Assembly (NCBI RefSeq): GCF_946998255.1
Contig: NZ_CAMPYN010000029.1
Span: 1-15,643, forward strand
Direction of reading: 5' to 3'
DNA: 15,643 nt
Origin: an uncultured Helcococcus sp.
GTDB lineage: Bacteria > Bacillota > Clostridia > Tissierellales > Peptoniphilaceae
Made by a program: the position numbers and the translations under genes. This document shows positions 7,009-13,650 of this stretch, in pieces. A model generated the notes under the pieces. The model ran no database searches, was not told the origin of the DNA, and worked only from the letters and a program-made list of their open reading frames with translations. How positions within the stretch are numbered: position 1 is the stretch's first letter; each line of letters opens with the position of its first letter.

Positions 7009-7458
7009 ATGATTGATAAAAAAATTCAAGATTATTATTTAAACAATACATCTAGTATAATGACACCTTATAATAATATATCTATGGTGTTTTACAATAA
7101 CAGCTTGGCACATGCAATCCTAGTTTTGAAAGAATCAAATTATATGTCCATACCAGTTTTAAATTATGACAAAAAATTCATAGGTTTAATTTCCATTAAT
7201 AAAATTTACAAGTCCTTAGATCTAGATAATTTTACTATGGAAGTTTTAGAAACAGAAATTGTTGGAGACCATTTAGACACTCACTATGCAACTATCAAAG
7301 AAGACTATGAATTTGAAGATGTACTTAAATTGTTGGTGAATTATAATTTCATAAATGTAGTAGATGATAACGGGGTATATAAAGGAATGATTACAAGATC
7401 ATCAGTTTTGAAATTAACAAATAATTTGCTTCATAACCACCGTGATTTATTATCATAA
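7009..7458 (+). CDS. darB: CBS-pair c-di-AMP-binding protein DarB/CbpB (YkuL family)
   Basis: This 149-residue protein is little more than two CBS domains (about 15-70 and 85-138), the length and layout of B. subtilis YkuL/DarB and Listeria CbpB. Matching stretches include 'NNSLAHAILVLKESNYMSIP' (30-49; NNLEHALLVLTKTGYTAIP in B. subtilis as I recall it), 'FIGLISINKIYKSL' (57-70) and 'YKGMITRSSVLKLTN' (124-138). DarB binds c-di-AMP; when ligand-free it binds the (p)ppGpp synthetase Rel (and pyruvate carboxylase in B. subtilis), linking potassium and c-di-AMP status to the stringent response. AGGAGG at 6998-7003 sits 5 nt before the ATG. The gene is monocistronic, divergent from the amidase across a shared regulatory spacer, and convergent with apbE. 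A general CBS-pair protein of other ligand preference is the alternative. Confidence 0.8.
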   Translation: MIDKKIQDYYLNNTSSIMTPYNNISMVFYNNSLAHAILVLKESNYMSIPVLNYDKKFIGLISINKIYKSLDLDNFTMEVLETEIVGDHLDTHYATIKEDYEFEDVLKLLVNYNFINVVDDNGVYKGMITRSSVLKLTNNLLHNHRDLLS

Positions 7459-7461
7459 ATG

Positions 7462-7497
7462 AAAAGAAGCAAAGATTTATTAATCTTCGCTTCTTTT
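7462..7497. terminator. Bidirectional terminator between darB and apbE
   Basis: AAAAGAAGC, one mismatched base and AAGATT pair with AATCTT and GCTTCTTTT around a 4-nt loop (7478-7481). The hairpin has a T-run on both strands and lies 3 bp after the darB stop and 5 bp after the apbE stop, serving both convergent genes. Confidence 0.88.
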
Positions 7498-7502
7498 AAA
7501 AT

Positions 7503-8558
7503 TTATCTGCTTTTAGCACCCTTTGATGCCATAATTTCATCCATATTATCTGTGTTTTTTTCTATTGTTTCATTAGCCCAAATCAATCCAATATCTTGGT
7601 CTTTATAGTTTTCGATTAATTGGTCGTATTCTTCAGGCTTAGCTAAAAAGAATGCTGTAGACAATAAATCTGCTAGTCCTGAGTCTTTTGTAACTACTGT
7701 TACTGCCCTATAATTTTGTGTAGGCTCAAGTTCATATGGATTTATTAAGTGGTGGTAATTTTTACCCTTGTAAGTGAAAAATCTTTGATAATCACCACTT
7801 GTTACTACAGACTTACTACCTTCGATATATAGAACATCTAAAAATCCTTTTGCTTCTAAGTTCGGATTTTGTAGAGCTACTCCCCAAGTTTCTCTTCCAT
7901 CTCCTGGTTTTCCTATGGTCCTGACATTTCCACCAGCATTTATAGACCCATTTTCAACACCCTTGTCCTCTAGTTTTTGAGCTATAAGTTCAACTGCATA
8001 GCCCTTGGCTACAGCACCTAAGTCAATTTGAGTCTTTGGATCCTTTATATATATTGATGAATCCTCTTCATTTAAAACTATATTATTTATATCTGTATGC
8101 TTATCAGCTTCTTCTAAGGCTTCCCTATTTGGCAATGTTCTTTCAGATTCTTCAAGCTCTTTATTTTTTTCTCTTACATCATGCCAGATATCAAGCACAG
8201 ACCCCATGGCTATATTTGTATAACCCAGACTTTTTTCATAGTTATCAATTGAAAACTTAACAAGATTGAATAAGTCCTTATCAACTACTACAGCTTCTTT
8301 TCCAGCCTTTTCATTTACAGTACTTATATTGTTTATACCTTCATATTTTCTATAATTATCATATAGTTTATGAAGCCTTGTAAATTCATCCTTTACAAAA
8401 TTATAATTTTCTTCATATTCTTTTTCTGTTTTAGTATATTCTAAATAAATTATTTGTGTATCAAAAGTATCATAAAAAGTATTGGTGTGTTTTTCTTTTT
8501 TACTTGAACATCCTGTAAAAACAAAAACTAAACTTAAGAATAATAATATTTTTTTCAT
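7503..8558 (-). CDS. apbE: FAD:protein FMN transferase, ApbE-family lipoprotein
   Basis: This 351-residue lipoprotein has lipobox VFTGC with Cys17, so it should be anchored on the outer face of the membrane. ApbE proteins use FAD to attach FMN covalently to Thr/Ser of target proteins in a Mg-dependent reaction. Seen: 'IDLGAVAKGYAVE' (178-190), 'SINAGGNVRTIG' (205-216), 'VTSGDYQRFFTYKG' (252-265), 'HHLINP' (269-274) and 'SGLADLLSTAFFLAKP' (293-308), where the Asp/Thr set binds metal. Length and order fit the family. A good ribosome site (AGGAG at 8564-8568) lies 5 nt before the ATG. Immediately upstream is a lipoprotein with two FMN-binding-like repeats, a plausible client, as with FmnB and PplA in Listeria extracellular electron transfer. 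The two are separated by a terminator and promoter, so expression may be independent. Confidence 0.95.
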   Translation of the reverse strand: MKKILLFLSLVFVFTGCSSKKEKHTNTFYDTFDTQIIYLEYTKTEKEYEENYNFVKDEFTRLHKLYDNYRKYEGINNISTVNEKAGKEAVVVDKDLFNLVKFSIDNYEKSLGYTNIAMGSVLDIWHDVREKNKELEESERTLPNREALEEADKHTDINNIVLNEEDSSIYIKDPKTQIDLGAVAKGYAVELIAQKLEDKGVENGSINAGGNVRTIGKPGDGRETWGVALQNPNLEAKGFLDVLYIEGSKSVVTSGDYQRFFTYKGKNYHHLINPYELEPTQNYRAVTVVTKDSGLADLLSTAFFLAKPEEYDQLIENYKDQDIGLIWANETIEKNTDNMDEIMASKGAKSR

Positions 8559-8587
8559 AGCTACTCCTATCTTTCTGTAACTATAAC

Positions 8588-8615
8588 ATTATACTATAAA
8601 AAATAAATTACACAA
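8588..8615 (-). promoter_or_regulatory. Promoter of apbE
   Basis: TTGTGT (8615-8610) and a perfect TATAAT (8593-8588) are separated by 16 nt. The -35 overlaps the T-run of the upstream terminator, so apbE can be transcribed independently of the lipoprotein gene. Confidence 0.55.
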
Positions 8616-8641
8616 AAAGAAGAGCTCTTTTGAGCTCTTCT
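8614..8641 (-). terminator. Terminator of the FMN-binding-like lipoprotein gene
   Basis: A perfect 10-bp stem, AGAAGAGCTC with GAGCTCTTCT, closes an AAAA loop on the minus strand and is followed by four T (8617-8614). It lies 21 bp after the stop codon. Confidence 0.9.
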
Positions 8642-8662
8642 GAAAATTTATATTCAATAAAA

Positions 8663-9763
8663 TTATTTTACATTATCAAATGATTTTACTGTTGCTTCTT
8701 GTAAGTCTGTAATTGCAATTGTTGTTGTTGCAACTAGGTCTGTACCTTCAGCTGGTGCACCATCTTTTAATTCGATGCTTGAAACTTCATCTTTAGTTTT
8801 TCCAACTAAGTGGTTTTCTAGACCTTCAACTTGTTCGAACCATTCACCACCATCTTTGATCTTACCGATCTTAGCTGATGTTTCTTTCATACCATATTCA
8901 GCACCAAGTTTTTTCTTTGTTGTACCTTCAGCTTTTAATTCTGAAGAAACTTTGTGGTCTTCACCAAATGGTACTGCGTTTTGTGCTGTATCGATTAGAG
9001 AAGCAACTACTTTGCCATCTTTATCTAAAGCTGTAACTGAAATATTTGATTCAAATTGTACATTTGCACCCTTACCATCTTGAGCTGGAGCTGTACCGTG
9101 ACCTAAAGCTGTTTTAACAGCTAAACCTAGGCTTGTTGCACCCTTAGCATCTTTTGTGTGGTTTGCTGCATCAGCAACTGCTTTTTGGAATGCTCCAATG
9201 TCAATTGTTGTTGTAGCTAATAAGTCTGCTTCTGCTGGTACATTTGGATGTGATCCATCTTCTGAAGGTTTTGTTGCAATAGCAACTACTTCATCAATTG
9301 TCTTACCAATTATGTAATCTTCGAAGCCTTTAGCTTGTTCAAACCATTCTTTTTCGATGCCTGAAGCTTTTTTCATACCATAGTCATCTTTTAATTCGTG
9401 TTTTGTTTTGAATTCTGTTGATTCTGGTGCTACTTCAAAAGTTCCATCTTCTTTAACTTTGAATTTACTTTGAGCAACATCAATATGTGCTTTTACAATT
9501 TTACCTTCAGCGTCTAAAGCTAAAGCCGCAATTGTTACATCTTGTTGTGCAGTTGAGTCTTTACTACTTCCTAATGATACGCTTGTACCTAAAGCAATTT
9601 TTTCAATTGCTGCACTTGTTTCTGCTTCTTTTACAGTTTCTTTTCCTGTTTCGCCTGCAGTTTCAGTTTTTGTTTCACCCTTAGTTTCTGTTCCCTTATC
9701 TGAACATGCAACTAATGAAAACACTAAAACTAAAGCTAATAATAAACTTAATAATCTTTTCAT
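8663..9763 (-). CDS. Lipoprotein with two FMN-binding-like repeats, possible electron-transfer partner of ApbE
   Basis: This 366-residue lipoprotein has lipobox LVAC with Cys20, followed by a Glu/Thr/Lys-rich linker (21-52). Two homologous halves follow, about 57-202 and 211-366. Each has a 'A.LALDAEGKIV..HID.AQ' type strand pair (80-98; 243-261), a 'LKDDYGMK' or 'LGAEYGMK' element (124-131; 286-293), 'EWFEQ' (139-143; 307-311), 'IGKTIDEV' or 'VGKTKDEV' (152-159; 320-327) and 'DLLATTTIDI' or 'DLVATTTIAI'. I recognise this two-half plan from clostridial lipoproteins usually labelled FMN-binding, but the biochemical role is not established. The ApbE flavinylation signature (D-x-x-S/T-G-A-T) is not clearly present; the nearest is DAKGAT (205-210) between the halves. 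A TTGACA promoter, a strong ribosome site and a narrow codon choice suggest high expression. The context with apbE points to surface redox chemistry; this is inferred. Confidence 0.72.
   Translation of the reverse strand: MKRLLSLLLALVLVFSLVACSDKGTETKGETKTETAGETGKETVKEAETSAAIEKIALGTSVSLGSSKDSTAQQDVTIAALALDAEGKIVKAHIDVAQSKFKVKEDGTFEVAPESTEFKTKHELKDDYGMKKASGIEKEWFEQAKGFEDYIIGKTIDEVVAIATKPSEDGSHPNVPAEADLLATTTIDIGAFQKAVADAANHTKDAKGATSLGLAVKTALGHGTAPAQDGKGANVQFESNISVTALDKDGKVVASLIDTAQNAVPFGEDHKVSSELKAEGTTKKKLGAEYGMKETSAKIGKIKDGGEWFEQVEGLENHLVGKTKDEVSSIELKDGAPAEGTDLVATTTIAITDLQEATVKSFDNVK
8666..9595 (-). repeat. Internal duplication within the lipoprotein gene
   Basis: The two protein halves map to about 9595-9158 and 9133-8666. 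Corresponding motifs occur in the same order, including 'YGMK', 'EWFEQ', 'GKT.DEV' and 'DL.ATTTI'. The second half is slightly longer because of extra residues near 222-240 and 295-306. Confidence 0.8.
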
Positions 9764-9785
9764 TATTAATCCTCCTAAATATTTT

Positions 9786-9804
9786 GATTTGTAAAAAACA
9801 AATC
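9786..9804. repeat. Inverted repeat in the lipoprotein gene leader
   Basis: A 7-bp perfect stem, GATTTGT and ACAAATC, flanks 5 nt, just upstream of the ribosome site (9771-9776) and downstream of the predicted transcription start (near 9810). It could be an operator or a 5' hairpin that stabilises the mRNA. Only the symmetry is seen. Confidence 0.5.
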
Positions 9805-9816
9805 TTTAACAATACT

Positions 9817-9844
9817 ATGATAACATATAATAGTTCTTTGTCAA
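9817..9844 (-). promoter_or_regulatory. Strong sigma-A promoter of the lipoprotein gene
   Basis: A consensus TTGACA (9844-9839) is followed after 16 nt by TATCAT (9822-9817), preceded by TG one base upstream (extended -10). The leader is about 47 nt, with AGGAGG 7 nt before the ATG. This is one of the two best promoters in the window. Confidence 0.75.
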
Positions 9845-9868
9845 GATTTGCATAAGATAGCTATAGGC

Positions 9869-10471
9869 CTATCCTAGGTCTCTCCTATCTTCTAGAGCCT
9901 TACTTAAGGTTAATTCGTCGAAGTATTCTAGATTACCACCTATTGGTATTCCACTTGCTATCCTAGTGATTTTAATATCTTTATTCTTTACCAATTCTCT
10001 TATAAAAAGCATAGTTGTTTCACCTTCTAAAGTAGGTGAAATAGCAAAAATCAATTCTTTTATATCGTCATTTTTTATCCTATCAACCAACCTATCTATA
10101 TCACTTGTATCATTTGATATAGCTGCACCAGGATTTATTAATCCATTTAATACATGGTAGGTCCCATTAAAAGAATTTGATTTTTCAATTGTTATAAGAT
10201 TGGTAACATCTTCAACTACACATATAGTTGACTTATCCCTGTTATCATCTCTACATATTTGGCATATCTTATCTTCAGTAAAATTACCACAAATTTCACA
10301 TTTTTTTATCTTATCTTTAACATCTTGGAAGGCTTTTATTATGGATTCAATATTGTTTTTGTCCATATTTACTACATGTAAGGCCATCCTCTGGGCAGAT
10401 TTTCTTCCCACTGAGGGTAATTTTCTAAGATTTTCAATTAACTCCTCAATGGATTCAGGATATTCCTTCAT
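9869..10471 (-). CDS. recR: Recombination mediator RecR
   Basis: This 200-residue protein has full family length. RecR, with RecO (and RecF), loads RecA on SSB-coated gaps. Seen in order: helix-hairpin-helix 'LRKLPSVGRKSAQRMALH' (15-32), a four-cysteine zinc finger (Cys58, Cys61, Cys70, Cys73), the Toprim domain with 'CVVEDVTNL' (84-92), 'ISPTLEGE' (144-151) and the C-terminal signature 'GGNLEYFDELTLSKAL' (178-193). It lies 18 bp after ybaB with a modest AGAGG ribosome site. dnaX-ybaB-recR is one of the most conserved bacterial gene orders. I see no T-rich terminator after the stop, so transcripts may continue into the following lipoprotein gene, which also has its own promoter. Confidence 0.98.
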   Translation of the reverse strand: MKEYPESIEELIENLRKLPSVGRKSAQRMALHVVNMDKNNIESIIKAFQDVKDKIKKCEICGNFTEDKICQICRDDNRDKSTICVVEDVTNLITIEKSNSFNGTYHVLNGLINPGAAISNDTSDIDRLVDRIKNDDIKELIFAISPTLEGETTMLFIRELVKNKDIKITRIASGIPIGGNLEYFDELTLSKALEDRRDLG

Positions 10472-10489
10472 TATTCCTCTTTCTACTTA

Positions 10490-10819
10490 TTAGAATAGAC
10501 CAGGCATGCCGCTAGTAAATTTACCCATCTTAGATTCTGTTAGTTCTTCAACTTGCTTGATGGCATCATTCACTGCTGTCAACACCATATCTTCTAGCAT
10601 TTCTACATCTTCTGGATCTACTGCAGCTTCATCAATTTTAATAGATAAAACTTCTTTTTTACCATTAATTTCAACTTCAACCATTCCCCCACCTGAGGAT
10701 GCATTTACAGTTGTTGCTTCTATTTCAGCTTGTGCTTTTTGCATGTCTGCTTGCATTTTTTGTACTTGTTTCATCATTTGGCCCATGTTTCCTCCGCCAA
10801 ATCCACCTCTTCTTGCCAT
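10490..10819 (-). CDS. ybaB: YbaB/EbfC nucleoid-associated DNA-binding protein
   Basis: This 109-residue member of the YbaB/EbfC family forms small dimers that bind and organise DNA. Seen: a Gly/Arg-rich start (MARRGGFGGGN), the Met/Gln-rich helix 'MGQMMKQVQKMQADMQKAQA' (12-31), the glycine turn and strand pair 'SSGGGMVEVEINGKKEVLSI' (41-60), 'DEAAVDPEDVEMLEDMVLTA' (63-82) and a C-terminal helix ending in 'MGKFTSGMPGLF'. This matches the family throughout. AAGGAG precedes the ATG, 10 bp after dnaX. Its constant position between dnaX and recR suggests a role tied to replication or repair, but the exact function is unsettled. Confidence 0.96.
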   Translation of the reverse strand: MARRGGFGGGNMGQMMKQVQKMQADMQKAQAEIEATTVNASSGGGMVEVEINGKKEVLSIKIDEAAVDPEDVEMLEDMVLTAVNDAIKQVEELTESKMGKFTSGMPGLF

Positions 10820-10829
10820 AAAATTCTCC

Positions 10830-12488
10830 TTATTTTTTATTTATAATATTTATATTTCCGTCAAAAAAATCACTTAAGTTATCTATTTTTTCATCTTTTT
10901 CATTTATTACTTCTGGACTTTCTTTGCTTAAAACAATATTTACCTTATATTCTTTACCCATTTCATTGGATAAGTCTCGACCTGCACTTTCAAAGAATAT
11001 TTTCATTGCTGAAATCATCCTATATTCTTTTTGGTCTACCTGTAAGTCTATTTGGTTTTCTCTTGAATTAATTTTCTTTATCCCCTTTAATAAAGGCTTA
11101 GTCTGTGGGTAATTTCCAGACAAGATAGATAAATATCTATCGCCTATAGCAGACGAATCCTCTTCATCTAAAGATTTCTCTACTTGATTGGCATGATTTA
11201 AATCTTGATCGTTCTTACTTTCAATAGGAATTTCAGGAATTTTGTCCTCTTTTTCACTAGCATCCAAGAAAGATCCTTCTTCATTCATTTGAATAGATTC
11301 GCTTTTTTCATGCTTAGGACTTCTCAAAGTATCCCTATTTTCTGTGCTTCTGTTAGCACTTATAAGTGATCCATTTTCTTCTAAATAGGCTATTCTTTCC
11401 TCTAAGTTTTTAACCTTTTCTTCTAAACTTAGTCTAGGCATATAGTCTACCAACCTAACTGAAGCCAGCTTAAATAATAAGTCTGGATTGTCTGATTTTT
11501 TCATCATATCTTCATACTCTAAAAGAATATCTAAAGAATTGATGATTTGTTCTAAACTTATATTTTCTACTAATCCATTGAAATCGTAGCTTTTTATATT
11601 CAACTTAACATAAATTAAATCTTTAAAAAAGCTAATTACCTCTTTGATAAAGTTATTTGGATTTTTACCCTTGTCTAATTCCTCATCGATTATCCTTAGC
11701 AAGGATTCTATATTTTTATTAAATATAGCTTGTGCATAATTTATCTTTACTTGGTCAGAAAATATTCCTAATAGGTCATAAACATCTGATGCTAAAATTT
11801 CTTTTTTACCTATTGATAAGACTTGGTCTAAAATCGATAAACCATCTCTCATAGCTCCTGAAGCCGCATTTGCTATGATGTCAACAGCCCTATCTTCTAG
11901 TTTGACATACTCTTGGTCTAGAACTAAATTTATCTGCTTGCTTATATCTCTTTCAGAGATAGATTTGAATTCAAATCTTTGTGTTCTAGATAATATGGTA
12001 TCTGGAATCTTATCAATTTCTGTAGTTGCTAAAATAAATATAAGGTGCTTTGGTGGCTCTTCCATAATTTTCAAAAGAGCATTAAAACCTTCATTAGTAA
12101 TCATGTGAGCTTCGTCAATTATATATACCTTATATTTCAAATTACTTGGTGGGTATATAACCTGATCTCTTAGTTGCCTGATATCATCTATCCTTCTATT
12201 TGAAGCAGCATCCATTTCAACTATATCCATGGTTCTTTCTTCTAAAATAGCTCGGCAGTTTGCACATTCATTGCATGGGTTTCCTTCAATAGGATTTAGA
12301 CAGTTAACAGCCTTTGAAAAAATCTTTGCTGTAGAAGTCTTCCCTGTACCACGACCACCTGAAAATATATAAGCATGTGATATATTTTTATTTTTAATTT
12401 GATTTTTTAATATGTTGACTATGTTATCTTGGCCTAAAACTTGGTCAAAGTCCTTGGGCCTATATTTTCTATACAATGCTTGACTCAT
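10830..12488 (-). CDS. dnaX: DNA polymerase III subunits gamma/tau
   Basis: This 552-residue AAA+ motor of the clamp loader binds ATP and drives beta-clamp loading. Seen: 'SQALYRKYRPKDFDQVLGQ' at the start, Walker A GRGTGKT (45-51), a zinc module with Cys63, Cys72, Cys75 and Cys78, Walker B IIDEAH (123-128), 'LLKIMEEPP' (138-146), and sensor motif SRTQ (167-170), with Thr where SRC is usual. A coiled segment (355-371) leads to an acidic low-complexity linker (about 375-445) and a tau-like tail. The frame extends to a GTG at 12494, but ATG at 12488 is preferred: GAGG (12494-12497) lies 5 nt before it, and the GTG itself lies inside that site. No -1 slippery heptamer in the correct frame was found for making gamma. 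It is first in dnaX-ybaB-recR. Confidence 0.97.
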   Translation of the reverse strand: MSQALYRKYRPKDFDQVLGQDNIVNILKNQIKNKNISHAYIFSGGRGTGKTSTAKIFSKAVNCLNPIEGNPCNECANCRAILEERTMDIVEMDAASNRRIDDIRQLRDQVIYPPSNLKYKVYIIDEAHMITNEGFNALLKIMEEPPKHLIFILATTEIDKIPDTILSRTQRFEFKSISERDISKQINLVLDQEYVKLEDRAVDIIANAASGAMRDGLSILDQVLSIGKKEILASDVYDLLGIFSDQVKINYAQAIFNKNIESLLRIIDEELDKGKNPNNFIKEVISFFKDLIYVKLNIKSYDFNGLVENISLEQIINSLDILLEYEDMMKKSDNPDLLFKLASVRLVDYMPRLSLEEKVKNLEERIAYLEENGSLISANRSTENRDTLRSPKHEKSESIQMNEEGSFLDASEKEDKIPEIPIESKNDQDLNHANQVEKSLDEEDSSAIGDRYLSILSGNYPQTKPLLKGIKKINSRENQIDLQVDQKEYRMISAMKIFFESAGRDLSNEMGKEYKVNIVLSKESPEVINEKDEKIDNLSDFFDGNINIINKK

Positions 12489-12490
12489 AT

Positions 12491-12498
12491 TCACCTCA
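12491..12498 (-). promoter_or_regulatory. Ribosome site deciding the dnaX start
   Basis: TGAGGTGA on the minus strand overlaps a possible GTG start and sits correctly before the ATG at 12488. No purine-rich site precedes the GTG, so the ATG is the better start. Confidence 0.6.
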
Positions 12499-12504
12499 TA
12501 TTAA

Positions 12505-12533
12505 ATTATAGCATAGTAAAAATACATTTATAA
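12505..12533 (-). promoter_or_regulatory. Extended -10 promoter of dnaX-ybaB-recR
   Basis: TGCTATAAT (12513-12505) is a perfect extended -10. The -35 region (TTATAA at 12533-12528, 17-nt spacing) is weak. It lies between the rpsR terminator and dnaX. The start near 12498 implies a very short leader of about 10 nt. Confidence 0.5.
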
Positions 12534-12534
12534 A

Positions 12535-12565
12535 GAAAAGACGAGGAATAAAAATATCCTCGTCT
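12535..12565 (-). terminator. Terminator of the rpsF-ssb-rpsR operon
   Basis: A perfect 9-bp stem, AGACGAGGA with TCCTCGTCT, closes a 9-nt AT loop and is followed by TTTCTTT. It begins 8 bp after the rpsR stop. Confidence 0.88.
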
Positions 12566-12573
12566 CTTTTATA

Positions 12574-12798
12574 CTAGTTTACTTGGTATGGTAAAATAGC
12601 TATTTGTCTTGCTTTTTTGATTTCTCTAGCAACTTCTCTTTGGTGTTGAGCACATGTACCAGTCACTCTTCTTGGTAAGATTTTACCTCTTTCAGAAATG
12701 AATGATTTTAATGTGTTAACATCCTTGTAATCTATTTTTTTGTTTGCATCTTTGCAAAAACTGCAAACTTTTTTTCTTTGTCTAAATCTTCTTGCCAT
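12574..12798 (-). CDS. rpsR: 30S ribosomal protein bS18
   Basis: This 74-residue protein has the standard bS18 length. 'KKVCSFCKD' (9-17), 'IDYKDVNTLKSFISERGKIL' (22-41), 'PRRVTGTCAQHQR' (42-54) and 'ARQIAILPY' (63-71) are diagnostic. Cys12, Cys15, Cys49 and His52 make it the zinc-ribbon (C-plus) form; some bacteria carry a paralogue without cysteines for zinc-poor conditions, and none is in this window. bS18 pairs with bS6 in the platform of the small subunit. It is third in rpsF-ssb-rpsR, with AAGGAG before the ATG and 17 bp after ssb, and a terminator directly follows. Confidence 0.99.
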   Translation of the reverse strand: MARRFRQRKKVCSFCKDANKKIDYKDVNTLKSFISERGKILPRRVTGTCAQHQREVAREIKKARQIAILPYQVN

Positions 12799-12815
12799 TT
12801 AATTCTCCTTCGTAA

Positions 12816-13292
12816 TTAAAATGGAATCCTTTCATCTTCTGTTGGATCAAAATCTGCTGAATACTCAAAATCATCATCAATTGGTGCTTGATAATTGTCT
12901 GCTGAAGATGCTTGTGAATTTGAATTGTTGAATGATCCACTATTGTTTGAATCTTTCCAATCAATAATTTCTACACTTTGTGCAACTACTTCAGTAGTAT
13001 ATCTTCTTTCACCATCTTTTTCATATGAACCGGTTTGAATCCTTCCATTTACAAGAAGTCTCAATCCCTTTCCTGAATATTTAGCAACAGTTTCTCCAAG
13101 TCTTCCCCATGCTGTAACATTTATAAAATCAGCTGTTGGTTGACCCTTTGATTCCATCTCTTGTCTTTTTTCTCTAGATAAATTTTTATCCACAGCTAGT
13201 GAAAATCTTGCCACTGCTGTATTTCCGCCTGTTTGAACGTATCTTAACTCAGGATCTCTTGTTAATCTTCCCATTAATACTACGTTATTCAT
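12816..13292 (-). CDS. ssb: Single-stranded DNA-binding protein SSB
   Basis: This 158-residue protein has an N-terminal OB fold (about 1-107): 'MNNVVLMGRLTRDPELRYV' (1-19), 'VARFSLAVDK' (27-36), 'ADFINVTAWGRLGETVAKY' (54-72), 'KGLRLLVNGRIQTGSY' (74-89) and 'RRYTTEVVAQSVEIID' (96-111). A Ser/Asn/Gln-rich flexible linker (114-136) follows, then an acidic tail ending in ERIPF, the hydrophobic tip that recruits RecO, PriA, clamp-loader and other partners. It coats single-stranded DNA in replication and repair as a tetramer. The location between rpsF and rpsR is the classic Bacillota arrangement. A strong AGGAGG-type ribosome site precedes the ATG. Confidence 0.98.
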   Translation of the reverse strand: MNNVVLMGRLTRDPELRYVQTGGNTAVARFSLAVDKNLSREKRQEMESKGQPTADFINVTAWGRLGETVAKYSGKGLRLLVNGRIQTGSYEKDGERRYTTEVVAQSVEIIDWKDSNNSGSFNNSNSQASSADNYQAPIDDDFEYSADFDPTEDERIPF

Positions 13293-13314
13293 AAATCCTC
13301 CTTATTTTGTAGGA

Positions 13315-13593
13315 TTATTTTTTAACTACTAAATATTTAATGATTGAGTCAGTGATTTGAGCTCTTCTTTCTAACTCTTTAACAAGTGAAGGATTTGCTT
13401 CAAAGTTTACTAAAACAAAATCACCTTCTTTTAAATGGTTTATTTCATAAGCTAATTTTCTAACGCCCCAATCGTCTACTTCACCAAGTTTACCATCAGA
13501 TTCTACTGCATCGTATAATCTTTGTAAAGCAGCTTTCTTTGTTTCGTCTTCTAAATTAGGCTTTAAAATAACTATCATTTCATAATTGTTCAT
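13315..13593 (-). CDS. rpsF: 30S ribosomal protein bS6
   Basis: This 92-residue protein is typical in length for bS6. 'MNNYEMIVILKPNLEDE' (1-17), 'DWGVRKLAYEINHLKEGDFVLVNFEA' spread over 41-66, and the C-terminal 'ITDSIIKYLVVKK' (80-92) match the family. bS6 dimerises with bS18 and binds the 16S rRNA platform. GGGAGG (13600-13605) lies 6 nt before the ATG. It is the first gene of rpsF-ssb-rpsR, with a near-consensus promoter and a structured leader that may bind the S6:S18 complex for feedback control. Codon choice is narrow, as expected for a highly expressed gene. Confidence 0.98.
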   Translation of the reverse strand: MNNYEMIVILKPNLEDETKKAALQRLYDAVESDGKLGEVDDWGVRKLAYEINHLKEGDFVLVNFEANPSLVKELERRAQITDSIIKYLVVKK

Positions 13594-13599
13594 TTAATG

Positions 13600-13633
13600 C
13601 CTCCCTTCGGTTTCACCCCACTGTTTAATGGTG
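13600..13633 (-). promoter_or_regulatory. Candidate S6:S18 autoregulatory leader of rpsF
   Basis: In the leader, CACC (13633-13630) can pair with GGTG (13617-13614), with further weak pairs inside. An unpaired ACCG (13611-13608) follows, abutting the ribosome site (13605-13600). A hairpin with a CCG element next to the rpsF ribosome site is the published S6:S18-binding leader plan. I checked only by eye and not against the covariance model. Confidence 0.4.
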
Positions 13634-13650
13634 TAGAGATTTACTGAGAT

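Noticed and set aside
8775..9083. Open frame on the plus strand inside the lipoprotein gene
   Set aside because: It is a shadow of the biased codon use of the minus-strand gene, with no ribosome site and no recognisable protein features.
9863..9872. Ten-bp palindrome ATAGGCCTAT at the recR stop
   Set aside because: Short, overlaps coding sequence, and is not followed by a T-run; not supported as a terminator or operator.
11301..11310. Run of six A on the dnaX coding strand, followed by G, as a possible programmed -1 frameshift site
   Set aside because: Codon boundaries are GAA-AAA-AGC, so the A-AAA-AAG heptamer is not in the frame needed for -1 slippage, and I see no GC-rich stimulatory hairpin after it.
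12782..12964. Second minus-strand frame overlapping the ssb C-terminus
   Set aside because: Its His/Gln/Ile-rich product reflects the Ser/Asn linker codons of ssb read in another frame; ssb is certain.
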